64,000 nucleotides of DNA from Novosphingobium panipatense (GTDB lineage Bacteria; Pseudomonadota; Alphaproteobacteria; Sphingomonadales; Sphingomonadaceae). Shown here one piece after another: positions 43,114 to 51,933 of the stretch. Below the pieces are notes generated by a model. It saw only the letters and a program-made list of their open reading frames with translations, was not told where the DNA came from and did no database searches. The position numbers and the translations under genes were made by a program. The stretch covers positions 62,001 to 126,000 of the forward strand of contig NZ_MSQB01000019.1 in the NCBI RefSeq assembly GCF_002149965.1. The letters are read 5' to 3'. Numbering within the stretch: the stretch's first letter is position 1; every line of letters begins with the position of its first letter.

Positions 43114-44289
43114 ATGTTGAATCCTGCAAGCGGCGGATCAGGTCCCGTGAATTATAGAGTGGCGTTCCTCTCCCCCGTCTCCTTCTTTAAAGGAGGGGCG
43201 GAGCGGTCGCTGTTCGACCTGATGGCTAACCCGAACGTGGACCCGCTGCTGGTGGTGCCCGCCGAAGGCCCCGTATCCGAACAGGCCGCAAGTCGGGGCA
43301 TTCCGGTGGAAGTCGTCGATTTCGGCCAGGTGGCCGCGATCCGGCGCCCGGTGCGGCCTTCCAGTGTCGGCTCGGCTTTCGGCGACTGGTTCGGCGCGGC
43401 GCGCAAGCTCATGGCGGTAACGAAACGCCACGGCGCCGATATCGTCCACAGCAATGGGCTGAAGGCGCACTGCATCGCCGGCCTCGCGCGCAAGCTGGGC
43501 GGCGAGGCCTGCGTCTTCCATGTCCGCGACATCGCGGTGCGCGGTTCCGAGCGGCTGATCTGGAAGGGCCTGGCCCGCAGTTCCGACCATACCGTGCTGG
43601 TCAGCCGCGCCTGCTGGCCGGGCGAGGCGCTGCCCGGCAATGTCTCGGTCGTGTTCAACGGCGTCAAGCGCAGCGATGTGCCCCAGTTGCCGTCAGGCTC
43701 GCTGTCGGAATCCATTCGCCCACGCGGGGCGGGCACGTCGCTGGTGGTCGGCATCTGCGGCCGTATCCATCCCTTCAAGGGCCACCATGTCGCCATCGAC
43801 TGGCTGGGCGCGGCGCATCGGCGCGGCTTGCCGATCACCCTGCTGGTGCGCGGCGAGGCGGAAGAGGAAGACCGGCCCTATCTCGACAGCCTGAAGCGTC
43901 AGGCCGACGCGCTCGGGCTGAAGGACTTCGTCCGCTTCGAAGGCCGCTTCGAAGGGCTGGCGGCGATCTACAACGGTCTCGACGCCGTGCTGGTCCCTTC
44001 CGAAACGCCCGATCCGCTGCCGCGTTCGGTGATGGAGGCGATGTCGATGGGCCTGCCTGTGGTCGGCTATCCGGCGGGCGGCATTGTCGAGATGATCGAC
44101 CACCGCGAGAATGGCTGGCTGGCGGGCGACGCCGAAGCGTTCTGCGCGGCGATGGAGGAGATCTCCAGCCTCGGGCCGATGCTGGTCGAACTCCAGAAGA
44201 GCGCGGCGCGCACGGTGGCCGAACGGTTCGGCATGGAGCGCATGCACCGGCAGGTGAACGACGTCTATTCGGCGGTGCTCGGCAGGTGA
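43114..44289 (+). CDS. Glycosyltransferase, GT4 family
   Basis: A 391-residue GT-B enzyme. ATG 43114 follows AAAGGATAAGC. The N-terminal half has SFFKGGAERSLFDLM and HSNGLKAHCIAGLARKL. The C-terminal nucleotide-sugar half has GICGRIHPFKGHHVAIDW, FEGRFEGLAAIYNGLDAVLVPSETPDPLPRSVMEAMSMGLPVVGYPAGGI, containing the EX7E-type motif. It adds a sugar to the lipid-linked repeat unit at the cytosolic face. The donor is not predictable. The next gene starts by GTGA overlap. Confidence 0.88.
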   Translation: MLNPASGGSGPVNYRVAFLSPVSFFKGGAERSLFDLMANPNVDPLLVVPAEGPVSEQAASRGIPVEVVDFGQVAAIRRPVRPSSVGSAFGDWFGAARKLMAVTKRHGADIVHSNGLKAHCIAGLARKLGGEACVFHVRDIAVRGSERLIWKGLARSSDHTVLVSRACWPGEALPGNVSVVFNGVKRSDVPQLPSGSLSESIRPRGAGTSLVVGICGRIHPFKGHHVAIDWLGAAHRRGLPITLLVRGEAEEEDRPYLDSLKRQADALGLKDFVRFEGRFEGLAAIYNGLDAVLVPSETPDPLPRSVMEAMSMGLPVVGYPAGGIVEMIDHRENGWLAGDAEAFCAAMEEISSLGPMLVELQKSAARTVAERFGMERMHRQVNDVYSAVLGR

Positions 44290-45665
44290 TCGACTGGCGG
44301 CAGACTGGAAGTGGCCTCGGTACTGCGCGCCGCCGCGCGAGGCGTGCGCGTCTGCGCAATGCCGTGCTGGCGGGTGCGCTGCTGCTCACCCCGGGTGCTT
44401 TACTGGCCGCTGCCCTGCTGCTCCAGCCTGCCGCCGTCCACTCCGATCGCCACGTTACTGCGCCGGTAGGCGAAGTGGTGGGCATTGCCGGCAACAATCT
44501 GACCCCCGCCGATCTCGACCGCATCGCCGCGCTGGGCCTGCGCTATGTGCGCAGCGATTTCAGCTGGGCCGGGACCGAGCGCAAGCCCGGCGCTTACGAC
44601 TTCGGCACTTATCTGGAATTCGCGCGGGAGGTTCATGCGCGCGGGATGCGGCCGTTGTTCATTCTCGACTACGGCAATCCCGTCCACACGCCTTTCACCA
44701 AGATCCAGTGGCGGGGCAAGGACGAGCGGCGCACCTCGCCGCCGGTCGCCCCGGACCAGATCAAGGCCTATAGCGACTGGGCCGCCGCCGCCGCCAAGGC
44801 CTTCGCGGCCTACCGTCCGATCTGGGAGGTCTGGAACGAGCCCGACCACCCCCGTTTCTGGCCGCCTAAGCCGGATGCCGCCGCTTATGGCCGCATGGCG
44901 CTTTCCGCCTGCCAGGCCATCCGCAGTGCCGACAGCGGCGCCGAGGTCTATGGGCCTGCCGCCTCGAAATGGGTGGACGGCGCGTTCCTTTCGGCGCTGG
45001 CCGGTTCGAAGGCAGTGACCTGTTTCAGCCGGATCAGCGTCCACCCCTACCAGATGACCGGCGACGTCACTCGCGACGGCGCGCTGTGGCAGGGACTGTC
45101 GCGCCGGATCGCGGCGGGCGGGCAAGTCTCGGCGCCGAAGATCGCCAATTCCGAATGGGGCCGCCCGGTCGTGGGCCGGGTCGATGGCGAGGCGCAGGCG
45201 CGCTATCTCGTCCGCACGCTGGTCTCCGCGCTGGCGGCCGACGTGGCGCCGAACGTCTGGTACTCGTGGAAGGACGCGGGCAGCGATCCCGACTACGATC
45301 AGCACCATTTCGGCCTGCTGCTGCCCGACGGCACGCCTAAGCCCGCCTACCATGCCTTGCGCACAATGCTGAAGGAACTCGGCGCGATGCGCTATGCCTG
45401 CCCGGTCCAGCGGGCCGGGGTGGAAGGCGCGATCTTCTCGGAAGGCAGCGGCGCGGAGGCACTGGTCTGGGCGAAGACCGGCGCGGCCCTGCTGGAGCCG
45501 GCCAAGCTGGTACCGTCCGGCTGGAAGCTTGCAGGGCTTCTCGACATGACCGGCAAGCCTCTTCCCGATGGCGAGCAGCGGCTGAGCAATGCCCCCGTCT
45601 ACATGCGCCTGCGCCCCGCCTCCAGCGGCGCGCGCCCGGCGTTGAACTGCCCGCAGAACCCATGA
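44286..45665 (+). CDS. Membrane-anchored PslG-like glycoside hydrolase (GH39-like clan A)
   Basis: A 459-residue protein. GTG 44286 overlaps the previous stop (GTGA). A basic N-terminus and one membrane helix (residues ~25-48) place the catalytic domain in the periplasm. The TIM-barrel motifs of retaining clan-A glycosidases are there: the acid/base Glu185 in IWEVWNEPDHPRFW and the nucleophile Glu290 in KIANSEWGRPVVG, plus RISVHPYQMT. Pseudomonas PslG, a glycosidase encoded in the Psl exopolysaccharide operon, is the closest functional analogue I know. It could trim the polymer, clear mis-exported chains from the periplasm, or set chain length. Confidence 0.85.
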   Translation: MIDWRQTGSGLGTARRRARRARLRNAVLAGALLLTPGALLAAALLLQPAAVHSDRHVTAPVGEVVGIAGNNLTPADLDRIAALGLRYVRSDFSWAGTERKPGAYDFGTYLEFAREVHARGMRPLFILDYGNPVHTPFTKIQWRGKDERRTSPPVAPDQIKAYSDWAAAAAKAFAAYRPIWEVWNEPDHPRFWPPKPDAAAYGRMALSACQAIRSADSGAEVYGPAASKWVDGAFLSALAGSKAVTCFSRISVHPYQMTGDVTRDGALWQGLSRRIAAGGQVSAPKIANSEWGRPVVGRVDGEAQARYLVRTLVSALAADVAPNVWYSWKDAGSDPDYDQHHFGLLLPDGTPKPAYHALRTMLKELGAMRYACPVQRAGVEGAIFSEGSGAEALVWAKTGAALLEPAKLVPSGWKLAGLLDMTGKPLPDGEQRLSNAPVYMRLRPASSGARPALNCPQNP

Positions 45666-46954
45666 GCGATATGAGCACTGCACCTCGCAACGGAGACAGC
45701 ACGTCCATGACGTCCCGACGAATTCTCTTCATCATCCGCTCCTACCGGCCCGACCAGGTGGGCGGCGGTGCCAAGTCCGTGCAGACCTTGGCAGAGGGCC
45801 TGGTCGAGCGCGGCCATGACGTGCACATCCTGCGCCTCGCCCCGCGCGGAGAGGAAGCCGCGACCCTGCGCGCAGGCATGGAGGCCGGGGTGACCGGGCC
45901 GGGCAAGCCGACGCTCCACGTCCTGCCGATCCGCAACATCTACTGGCCTTACGACAAGCGTCGCCGCTCCCCGGCGATGAAGGCGGTATGGCACACGCTG
46001 GACCTGTGGAACTTCCGCGCCGCGCGTGACGTGCGCCAGATGCTGGACATCATCCGCCCCGACGTGGTCAACACCAGCATTATCGACGGCTTCTCCACCG
46101 CGATCCTGCGCGAGGCCAAGCGCAGCGGCGCGCGGCTGATCCACACCATGCGCGATTACTACCTGATCTGCAGCCGCTCGGGCATGTACCGCGCGGGCGA
46201 GAACTGCACCTCGCTCTGTTCGGGCTGCAAGGTGGTGGCCGGCGTCAACCGCCGCCAGACGCGCAATGTCGACATGTTCCTGTCCAACAGCGCCTTCGTG
46301 GCCGAGACCCATCGCCGCCACGGCGCTTTCGGAGACGACAAGCCCTGCGCGGTGCAGTGGAACGTCAACGACCGTCCGCTGGTGCCGGAGCCGAGAGCAC
46401 TGGCCGACGGCGCGCCGATGGTGTTCGGCTATATCGGCCGCCTTGCCCCGACCAAGGGCGTGGAGAAGCTGATCGAGGCGGTCCGTCAACTGCCGCAGGG
46501 CGGCCGTCCCTGGACGCTGGTGATCGCGGGCGACGGAGAACCCGGCTATGTGGATGGGCTGAAGGCGCAGGCGGCGGGCGATCCGCGCGTGAAGTTCCTG
46601 GGCTGGCAGGCGGCGGAAGACTTCTACGGCGCGGTCGACGTGGTGATCTGTCCCTCGGTCTACAACGAGCCGCTGCCCCGCGTGATCTACGAGGCCTATG
46701 GCTTCGCGCTGCCGGTTGTGGCCTCGCGGGTCGGCGGCAATCCCGAAGTCGTGACCCCCGGCGAGACCGGCGAGCTTTACGACGGAGAGGACGCAGCCGA
46801 ACTGGCCGAGAACATCCAGCACTTCCGCACGCTCCCGACCGAGACTTACGCGCATTACAGCGCGGGCGCGCTCGACATGGGCGGGGTGTTCACTTCGGGC
46901 GCGGTGATCGATCGCTACGAGAGCCATCTGGAGAAGCTGTTCGATGCGGCCTGA
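45662..46954 (+). CDS. Glycosyltransferase, GT4 family
   Basis: A 430-residue GT-B enzyme, coupled by ATGA to the glycosidase gene. It has IIRSYRPDQVGGGAKSVQTLAEGL near the N-terminus, MRDYYLICSRSGMYR and a Cys-rich stretch (GENCTSLCSGCKVV, about residues 179-192). The nucleotide-sugar domain has GYIGRLAPTKGVEKLIEAV, FLGWQAAEDFYGAVDVVICPSVYNEPLPRVIYEAYGFALPVVASRVGG. The acidic pair of the GT4 motif is in NEPLPRVIYEA. The donor is unknown. Confidence 0.88.
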   Translation: MSDMSTAPRNGDSTSMTSRRILFIIRSYRPDQVGGGAKSVQTLAEGLVERGHDVHILRLAPRGEEAATLRAGMEAGVTGPGKPTLHVLPIRNIYWPYDKRRRSPAMKAVWHTLDLWNFRAARDVRQMLDIIRPDVVNTSIIDGFSTAILREAKRSGARLIHTMRDYYLICSRSGMYRAGENCTSLCSGCKVVAGVNRRQTRNVDMFLSNSAFVAETHRRHGAFGDDKPCAVQWNVNDRPLVPEPRALADGAPMVFGYIGRLAPTKGVEKLIEAVRQLPQGGRPWTLVIAGDGEPGYVDGLKAQAAGDPRVKFLGWQAAEDFYGAVDVVICPSVYNEPLPRVIYEAYGFALPVVASRVGGNPEVVTPGETGELYDGEDAAELAENIQHFRTLPTETYAHYSAGALDMGGVFTSGAVIDRYESHLEKLFDAA

Positions 46955-47498
46955 GCGCGAAATGGCGGTGACGGACGGGACTTTCGCGCCGGTCGCGGTG
47001 CCGCATCCGGTCGCGACGCGCCTGCCGGTGGGGCGTTTCAGCCCCAGCAGCGGCATTCTGCGCGCCTGGCAGCGCATGAGCGGCCTCTGGGCCTCGGGAC
47101 CGGGGGGGCGAATGCTCGCGCGGGCGATCCGGGGGCATATCCGCCGCGCCTATGGCTGCTACATCGCGCCGACCACGAAAGTGGGGGAGGCGGTCTACCT
47201 GCCGCATCCGGTGGGTGTGGTGATCGGCGATAATGCCGTGATCGCGGACGGCGTGACGATCTACCAGAACGTCACCATCGGCCAGGACGGTGCGGCCGGG
47301 CGCTGCCCGCGCATCGGCGCCGGGGCGACGATCTTCGCGGGCGCCACCGTGATCGGCGATATCGATATCGGCGCAGGCGCGGTGATCGGCGCCAATGCGG
47401 TGGTGAAGACCTCGGTTCCGGCCGGACATATCGCCGTGGGCGTTCCCGCGCGCATTCTGCCGCCCCGATCCGGCGCGCGGGTAGAGGCCGTGCGATGA
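46944..47498 (+). CDS. Hexapeptide (left-handed beta-helix) acyltransferase, serine-acetyltransferase-like
   Basis: 184 residues, starting inside the previous gene (11-nt overlap) after GGAGAAG. The C-terminal half is a left-handed beta-helix with LPHPVGVVIGDNAVIADGVTIYQNVTIGQDG and IGAGATIFAGATVIGDIDIGAGAVIGANAVV. The LPHPVGVVIG sequence is typical of the CysE-like enzymes in capsule gene sets, which probably acetylate a sugar rather than serine. A close paralogue follows directly. Confidence 0.85.
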   Translation: MRPEREMAVTDGTFAPVAVPHPVATRLPVGRFSPSSGILRAWQRMSGLWASGPGGRMLARAIRGHIRRAYGCYIAPTTKVGEAVYLPHPVGVVIGDNAVIADGVTIYQNVTIGQDGAAGRCPRIGAGATIFAGATVIGDIDIGAGAVIGANAVVKTSVPAGHIAVGVPARILPPRSGARVEAVR

Positions 47499-47965
47499 GC
47501 GGCGCACGCGCGATGGAAGGCGCTGGCCTCGTCTCGCTGTGGCAGCGCATGTGCCGCCTGCACCGGCGTGGCGGGGCGAGCCGGGCACTGGCGAACGTGA
47601 TCCGGCGCTACATCCACTGGCGCTACGCCTGCCACATCTCCCCGCTCTCGCGCCCGGCGGGCTGGATCAACCTGCCGCATCCGGTGGGCATCGTGATCGG
47701 CCACAATGTCGAGATCGGCGAGAACGCCACGATCTACCAGAATGTCACCCTGGGCCAGTCTGGCCGCGAGGAAGGCTATCCGGTGATCGGCGCGGATGCG
47801 GTGATCTATGCAGGCGCCGTGGTCGTCGGGCCGCTGCGCATCGGCCGGGGCAGCCGGATCGGCGCCAATTCCGTGGTCCTGAGCGACGTGCCGGAAGGCG
47901 CCACTTCGGTCGGCGCCCCGGCGCGGATCGTGACGTCGAAGCGCAAGGACCGTCTGGCCGGATGA
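47495..47965 (+). CDS. Hexapeptide acyltransferase, paralogue of the preceding gene
   Basis: 156 residues, coupled by ATGA. It shares the core LPHPVGIVIGHNVEIGENATIYQNVTLGQSG with the previous product, plus WQRM and ANVIRRYIHWRYACHIS in the N-terminal half. The order and similarity indicate a tandem duplication that has diverged at the ends, so two acyl-acceptor specificities, or a hetero-oligomer, are possible. Confidence 0.85.
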   Translation: MSGARAMEGAGLVSLWQRMCRLHRRGGASRALANVIRRYIHWRYACHISPLSRPAGWINLPHPVGIVIGHNVEIGENATIYQNVTLGQSGREEGYPVIGADAVIYAGAVVVGPLRIGRGSRIGANSVVLSDVPEGATSVGAPARIVTSKRKDRLAG

Positions 47966-49431
47966 AACTCGCCCGCACGAAACTTGGCAGTATGAGACTT
48001 TCCAAAGGCGCGATCACCACGGCGGCGCTCGGCATTTCCAGCGGGCTCAACTTCCTTTCGCTGATCGTCTGGACGCACCTGCTCAGCCCCGCCGAGTTCG
48101 GCACTTACGCGCTTGTCTCGGCAACGGTGCTGTTCCTGAATGCCGCGATCTTCGAGTGGCTGCGCCTGACCGCCTCGCGCCTGCTCTACGATCCTTCGGC
48201 CGAGCACCAGCTCAATCCCGAGATTGCCAATGCGCTTTCCATGGTCTGCCTCGGGCTGATCCTGCTGCTGCTGCCGGTGGCGCTGTCGCTCCGCGCGTTC
48301 CAGATCCACTTCCTGGGCGTGGCGCCGGACTGGTGGCCCGCCATGTGGCTCTGGCTGTTCTCGGAAATGCTCTTCGCGATCAGCACGGTCACCGCGCGCC
48401 TGCGGCTGCTGAGCTGGCGCTTCTTCGCGATGATGACGCTGCGTTCCTCGCTCTCGCTGGCGGCGGGTGCGGTGCTGGTCTGGGTCTTCGACATGGGCGC
48501 GCTGGGCGTGGCCCTAGGCATTCTCGGCGCGCAGATCGGCTGCGCGGTGCTGGGCAACCTGACCGACGCCGCGTGGCGGGGCCTGCGGCCCTTCCGCGCC
48601 CGCCGCGCCGATCTCCAGGAAATCATGCGCTACGGCGCGCCGCTGATCGTCAGTTCGGGCCTGGGCTACGCCAGTTCCGTGGCGGACCGCTACATCGTCT
48701 CCTCCACCCTCGGCCAGGCGGCGGTCGGGCAATATTCGGTCTCGGTCGACCTCATGCAGAAGACCGTCATCTTCCTGATGCTGGCGGTCAACCTTTCCGC
48801 CTATCCCGCCATCGTCCGCGCTTTCGAGAAGGACGGGCGCGAGGCCGGCGAGAAGATCCTGGCCGAGAACTTCATCGTCTACCTGATGATCGGCGCCCCG
48901 GCGGCAGCGATCCTGGCGGCGCTCTCTCCGGGCGTGGCGCGGCTTTTCGTCGGCCCTTCGTTCCGCGACACCGTGGCCATGCTGCTGCCCTACGTGGCGA
49001 TCGCGGCGATCCTGAAGGCGCTGACGACTTTCCACCTCTCGGTAGCGCTGCAACTGGTCAAGAAGACCAAGCTGCTGATCATCTCGCCCGCCGTCAATCT
49101 GGCGCTGCTGGTGCCGAGCGGGATCGTCGGCGTGAAACTGGCGGGGCTTACCGGCATGGCGATCGGCATCGCCATCTCGCAGATCGGCAGCTTCGCGCTG
49201 TTCTATCTGGTGGTGAGCCGCCATGTCCGCACGCCGCTGCTGACGCGTTCTTCGCTGTTCGTGGTCGTGCTCTCGCTGGTGCTCGGCGCGGCGCTGGTGC
49301 CGCTCAGGGGCTTCAGCGAGCCGGTCGCCTGCCTCGGCCTGCTGGCGGCGGCGGGGCTGGTCTACTGCCTCGTCATCTGGCGCGGACGCGGCTGGATCAT
49401 GCGCAACAGCCAGAGCTGGAGCCCGGCATGA
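47962..49431 (+). CDS. Oligosaccharide repeat-unit flippase (Wzx)
   Basis: About 489 residues with ~12-14 membrane helices. ATG 47962 overlaps the acyltransferase stop (ATGA) and gives a basic N-terminus (MKLARTKLGSMRLSKGA) before the first helix. LTASRLLYDPSAEH, YIVSSTLGQAAVGQYSVSVDLMQKTVIFLMLAVNLSAYPAIVRAF are flippase-type sequences of the polysaccharide transporter family. It moves the lipid-linked repeat across the inner membrane. It is followed by a polymerase-like gene through another ATGA overlap. Confidence 0.88.
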   Translation: MKLARTKLGSMRLSKGAITTAALGISSGLNFLSLIVWTHLLSPAEFGTYALVSATVLFLNAAIFEWLRLTASRLLYDPSAEHQLNPEIANALSMVCLGLILLLLPVALSLRAFQIHFLGVAPDWWPAMWLWLFSEMLFAISTVTARLRLLSWRFFAMMTLRSSLSLAAGAVLVWVFDMGALGVALGILGAQIGCAVLGNLTDAAWRGLRPFRARRADLQEIMRYGAPLIVSSGLGYASSVADRYIVSSTLGQAAVGQYSVSVDLMQKTVIFLMLAVNLSAYPAIVRAFEKDGREAGEKILAENFIVYLMIGAPAAAILAALSPGVARLFVGPSFRDTVAMLLPYVAIAAILKALTTFHLSVALQLVKKTKLLIISPAVNLALLVPSGIVGVKLAGLTGMAIGIAISQIGSFALFYLVVSRHVRTPLLTRSSLFVVVLSLVLGAALVPLRGFSEPVACLGLLAAAGLVYCLVIWRGRGWIMRNSQSWSPA

Positions 49432-50798
49432 AGGCCGACGCCCGACATAGACCTCTGTCGCCTCGGCCCACCTCACCGCAGCCCAGCCCGCGCGATCCTG
49501 GCAAGCGCAGCTTCGCTACGCTCCTGACGACGCTGACCGGGGCCGCCGTGCTGCTGATCGTGGCACGCGAGGTCTTCGGCGGGGCGGCGCGCTACTACTT
49601 CGACCGTTTCGGTCTGGGGCCGCTCTGGTTCGTGCCAGACCTTGCGGTGATCGCGGTGGTGCTGATGCGGTTGCTGTTGGCTGCGGTGACCTTGCGCCTG
49701 CCGACGCCGCTGATCTGGCTCTTCGCCGCGACAGGCGTGCAGATGGCGGTCGGCATTGTCGTCTATCACAACCCGGTGGCAGTGTTCTCCGGCTTCAAGC
49801 TGCTCTGCCCGATCATCGCCGTGCTCATGCTCCCGCCGGGCTACATCAACGCGAAGTGGTGGCGCACGGTCTGCCTGGTGCTGCTGGCGCTCGGCATTGC
49901 CGGGGTGGCCGCCGATACCCGCATGACCATGCCCTGGACCGGCTATTCCGTCTCGCAGTTCGGGGTCGAGCGCGAGGCGGGCCGCGAATGGTGGATCCAC
50001 GGGCAGGAGCGTATCGCCGGGCTCGGCGCCGCCAGCAGCGCCTCGGCCAGCGTCCTGCTGCTGCTGGCGCTGATCGTGCTGCGGCAGGCCCGTGCCTGGC
50101 ATGTCCGCCTGCTGATCTACGTTGCGACGCTCTGGGCGCTGAACACGACGACTTCGCGCACCAACCTCATCGCGCTGGCCGTGGCGATGATCGTGGACTT
50201 CTGGCCCTGGCACTGGTTCCAGAACCTCGGCCCGGGTCGCAAGACGCTGGGCGCACTGCTCTCGATCTGCTTCTTCCTGCCTGCGCTGGCCGGGCTCTGG
50301 CTGCTGGCGATAGACGGCGTGGGCGAGATATCGGTGGGCATGAGCAGTACGGTCGTGCGCCTTCACGTCACCTGGCCGGGCGTCTGGGACATGATCATGG
50401 ACGGCGGCCCCGCCACCGCGCTGCTCGGCCACGGCTTTGGTTCGGTCGGCCCCGCGGCCTTCTACACTGGGGTCTATGTCTCGCCGTTCAGCGCGGTGGA
50501 CAACCTGTTCCTCTACATCCTCTACCAGTTCGGTCTGTTCGGGCTGCTGATGGGCGTGGAACTGATCCGCAGACTGGTGCGCGTGCCCCGGCCGGACCGC
50601 CACATCGGCTTCGTGATCGCGATCCTTTCCGCCACGATCAATTGCCAGGGCGCCGCGCCGCTGGTGCTGATCGGCCTTGCCGCCTCGCTCGGCGCTTATC
50701 CGGCGCTGGCGAACAACGCGAGGAATGCAGGACGCAAGGCGATCCGCATGCTGCCGAAGCCTGGGCCCCGAGGGTCCTGGCAGCCGCGAACGCTGTGA
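49428..50798 (+). CDS. O-antigen-polymerase-like membrane protein (Wzy candidate)
   Basis: About 456 residues with 10-12 membrane helices. The start overlaps the flippase stop by 4 bases. The N-terminus has a Pro/Ser-rich cytosolic tail (residues 1-28). The long periplasmic loop after SVSQFGVEREAGREWWIHGQERIAGL and the TTSRTNLIALAVAMI and LLGHGFGSVGPAAFYTGVYVSPFSAVDNLFLYILYQFG stretches match the Wzy/O-antigen ligase type. It probably polymerises the repeat units. Confidence 0.8.
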   Translation: MKADARHRPLSPRPTSPQPSPRDPGKRSFATLLTTLTGAAVLLIVAREVFGGAARYYFDRFGLGPLWFVPDLAVIAVVLMRLLLAAVTLRLPTPLIWLFAATGVQMAVGIVVYHNPVAVFSGFKLLCPIIAVLMLPPGYINAKWWRTVCLVLLALGIAGVAADTRMTMPWTGYSVSQFGVEREAGREWWIHGQERIAGLGAASSASASVLLLLALIVLRQARAWHVRLLIYVATLWALNTTTSRTNLIALAVAMIVDFWPWHWFQNLGPGRKTLGALLSICFFLPALAGLWLLAIDGVGEISVGMSSTVVRLHVTWPGVWDMIMDGGPATALLGHGFGSVGPAAFYTGVYVSPFSAVDNLFLYILYQFGLFGLLMGVELIRRLVRVPRPDRHIGFVIAILSATINCQGAAPLVLIGLAASLGAYPALANNARNAGRKAIRMLPKPGPRGSWQPRTL

Positions 50799-50816
50799 TG
50801 ACTTACCGAGGAAACC

Positions 50817-51830
50817 ATGAGGATTAAGGGCCTGGACGCCGCGCGCGGCGCCGCGATCGTGTTCGTGGTGTTCGGCCACGTCTGGAGAGGCCTCGACGGG
50901 CAGGGCTTGGTCGAACCGCGCCTGTTCGAAACGATCGACCGCGCGGTCTATTTCTTCCACATGCCGGTGTTCTTCCTGATCTCCGGCATGCTGTTCAAGG
51001 CGCCGCGGAGCTTGCGGGACGGCCTGTCGCGCAGTGCTCTCAACCTGCTCTGGCCGATGTGCCTCTGGGCCTGGGTGGAGGGCTGCGTCCACCTCGTGAC
51101 CGGGGCGGGCAACAAGGGGCGGATCTCGCCCTTCGAAGTTCTGGCCTACCCGTTTCCGCCCAAGAGCGTGTTCTGGTTCCTGCTGGCGCTGTTCCTGTTC
51201 CAGGCAGCGGCGATGGTGCTGCGCGGGCGAGGGGCTGCGGCGCTGATCGCGGCCGGCAGCGTGGCCCTTGTCGCGATCGCGCAGCCGCAGGGGCTGACCG
51301 GCCAGATCCTCCAGCACGCGCCGTTCTTCTTCGTCGGCCTGCTGGCGGGTACGCGCTGGCTGGAGAAGGGCCTGCCGCTGGCCGCCAGTCTCGCCGCTTT
51401 CGCCCTGGCCGAGGGCGTCGCCTGGGCGCTGGCGGTTTCGCCTTTCGATACCGTGCCGGCCTATATCTGCGGCTTCGTGGCCTGCGTGGGCTTCCTCGGG
51501 ATATGCCTGAACGGACCGGCCCTGGTCCGCAAGCTGGGTGAGCGCACGATGCCGATCTACCTCACCCACATCATCTTCGCCGCCGGAATGCGCGTGGTAC
51601 TGACGCGGCTCGGTCTGAAGGACGTGGCGACGGTCGTGCTGGTCTCGACGGCGGCGGGCGTGGTGCTGCCGCTGATCCTGTTCGAGATATCCCGGCGGCT
51701 CGGCATGGCGGGCGTACTGGGCTTCGAACCGCTGCGAAAGCGCGGCGGAGAGGGCAAGAACAAGACCATCATCCAGGATCCCGCTCAGCCTGAGCTTGTC
51801 GACGGCCCCTCGGCAGGGCGCAGCGCCTGA
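50817..51830 (+). CDS. Integral-membrane acyltransferase (acyltransferase-3/OpgC-like)
   Basis: 337 residues: RIKGLDAARGAAIVFVVFGHVWRG (residues ~2-25) has the catalytic His of the family. YFFHMPVFFLISGMLF and the C-terminal IYLTHIIFAAGMRVVLTRLGL follow, with ~10 membrane helices. It would acylate a sugar of the polymer at the inner membrane. The last ~25 residues are coded by a REP-type element (51776-51853), so the original C-terminus has been replaced or extended. Confidence 0.87.
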   Translation: MRIKGLDAARGAAIVFVVFGHVWRGLDGQGLVEPRLFETIDRAVYFFHMPVFFLISGMLFKAPRSLRDGLSRSALNLLWPMCLWAWVEGCVHLVTGAGNKGRISPFEVLAYPFPPKSVFWFLLALFLFQAAAMVLRGRGAAALIAAGSVALVAIAQPQGLTGQILQHAPFFFVGLLAGTRWLEKGLPLAASLAAFALAEGVAWALAVSPFDTVPAYICGFVACVGFLGICLNGPALVRKLGERTMPIYLTHIIFAAGMRVVLTRLGLKDVATVVLVSTAAGVVLPLILFEISRRLGMAGVLGFEPLRKRGGEGKNKTIIQDPAQPELVDGPSAGRSA

Positions 51831-51853
51831 TCCTTCGACAAGCTCAGGATGAG
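51776..51853. repeat. REP-type palindrome overlapping the acyltransferase 3' end
   Basis: CCCGCTCAGCCTGAGCTTGTCGA (51780-51802) and TCGACAAGCTCAGGATGAGCGGG (about 51836-51857) are inverted with a single mismatch. The centre contains GCCCCTCGGCAGGGCGC. The element supplies the last codons and stop of the upstream gene. Confidence 0.8.
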
Positions 51854-51875
51854 CGGGTGTTGATTTTTTTGAGAG

Positions 51876-51918
51876 CATAAAAAAAGGGGGCACGTCAGTG
51901 ACGCAGCCCCCGTTTCTT
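51876..51918 (-). terminator. Terminator of the epimerase gene
   Basis: GGGGGC and GCCCCC (about 51886-51911) enclose an inner CGTCA/TGACG stem. Read leftward, a T7-like run (AAAAAAA on the plus strand, 51879-51885) follows. Confidence 0.8.
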
Positions 51919-51933
51919 CCAGAATCTGACAGA

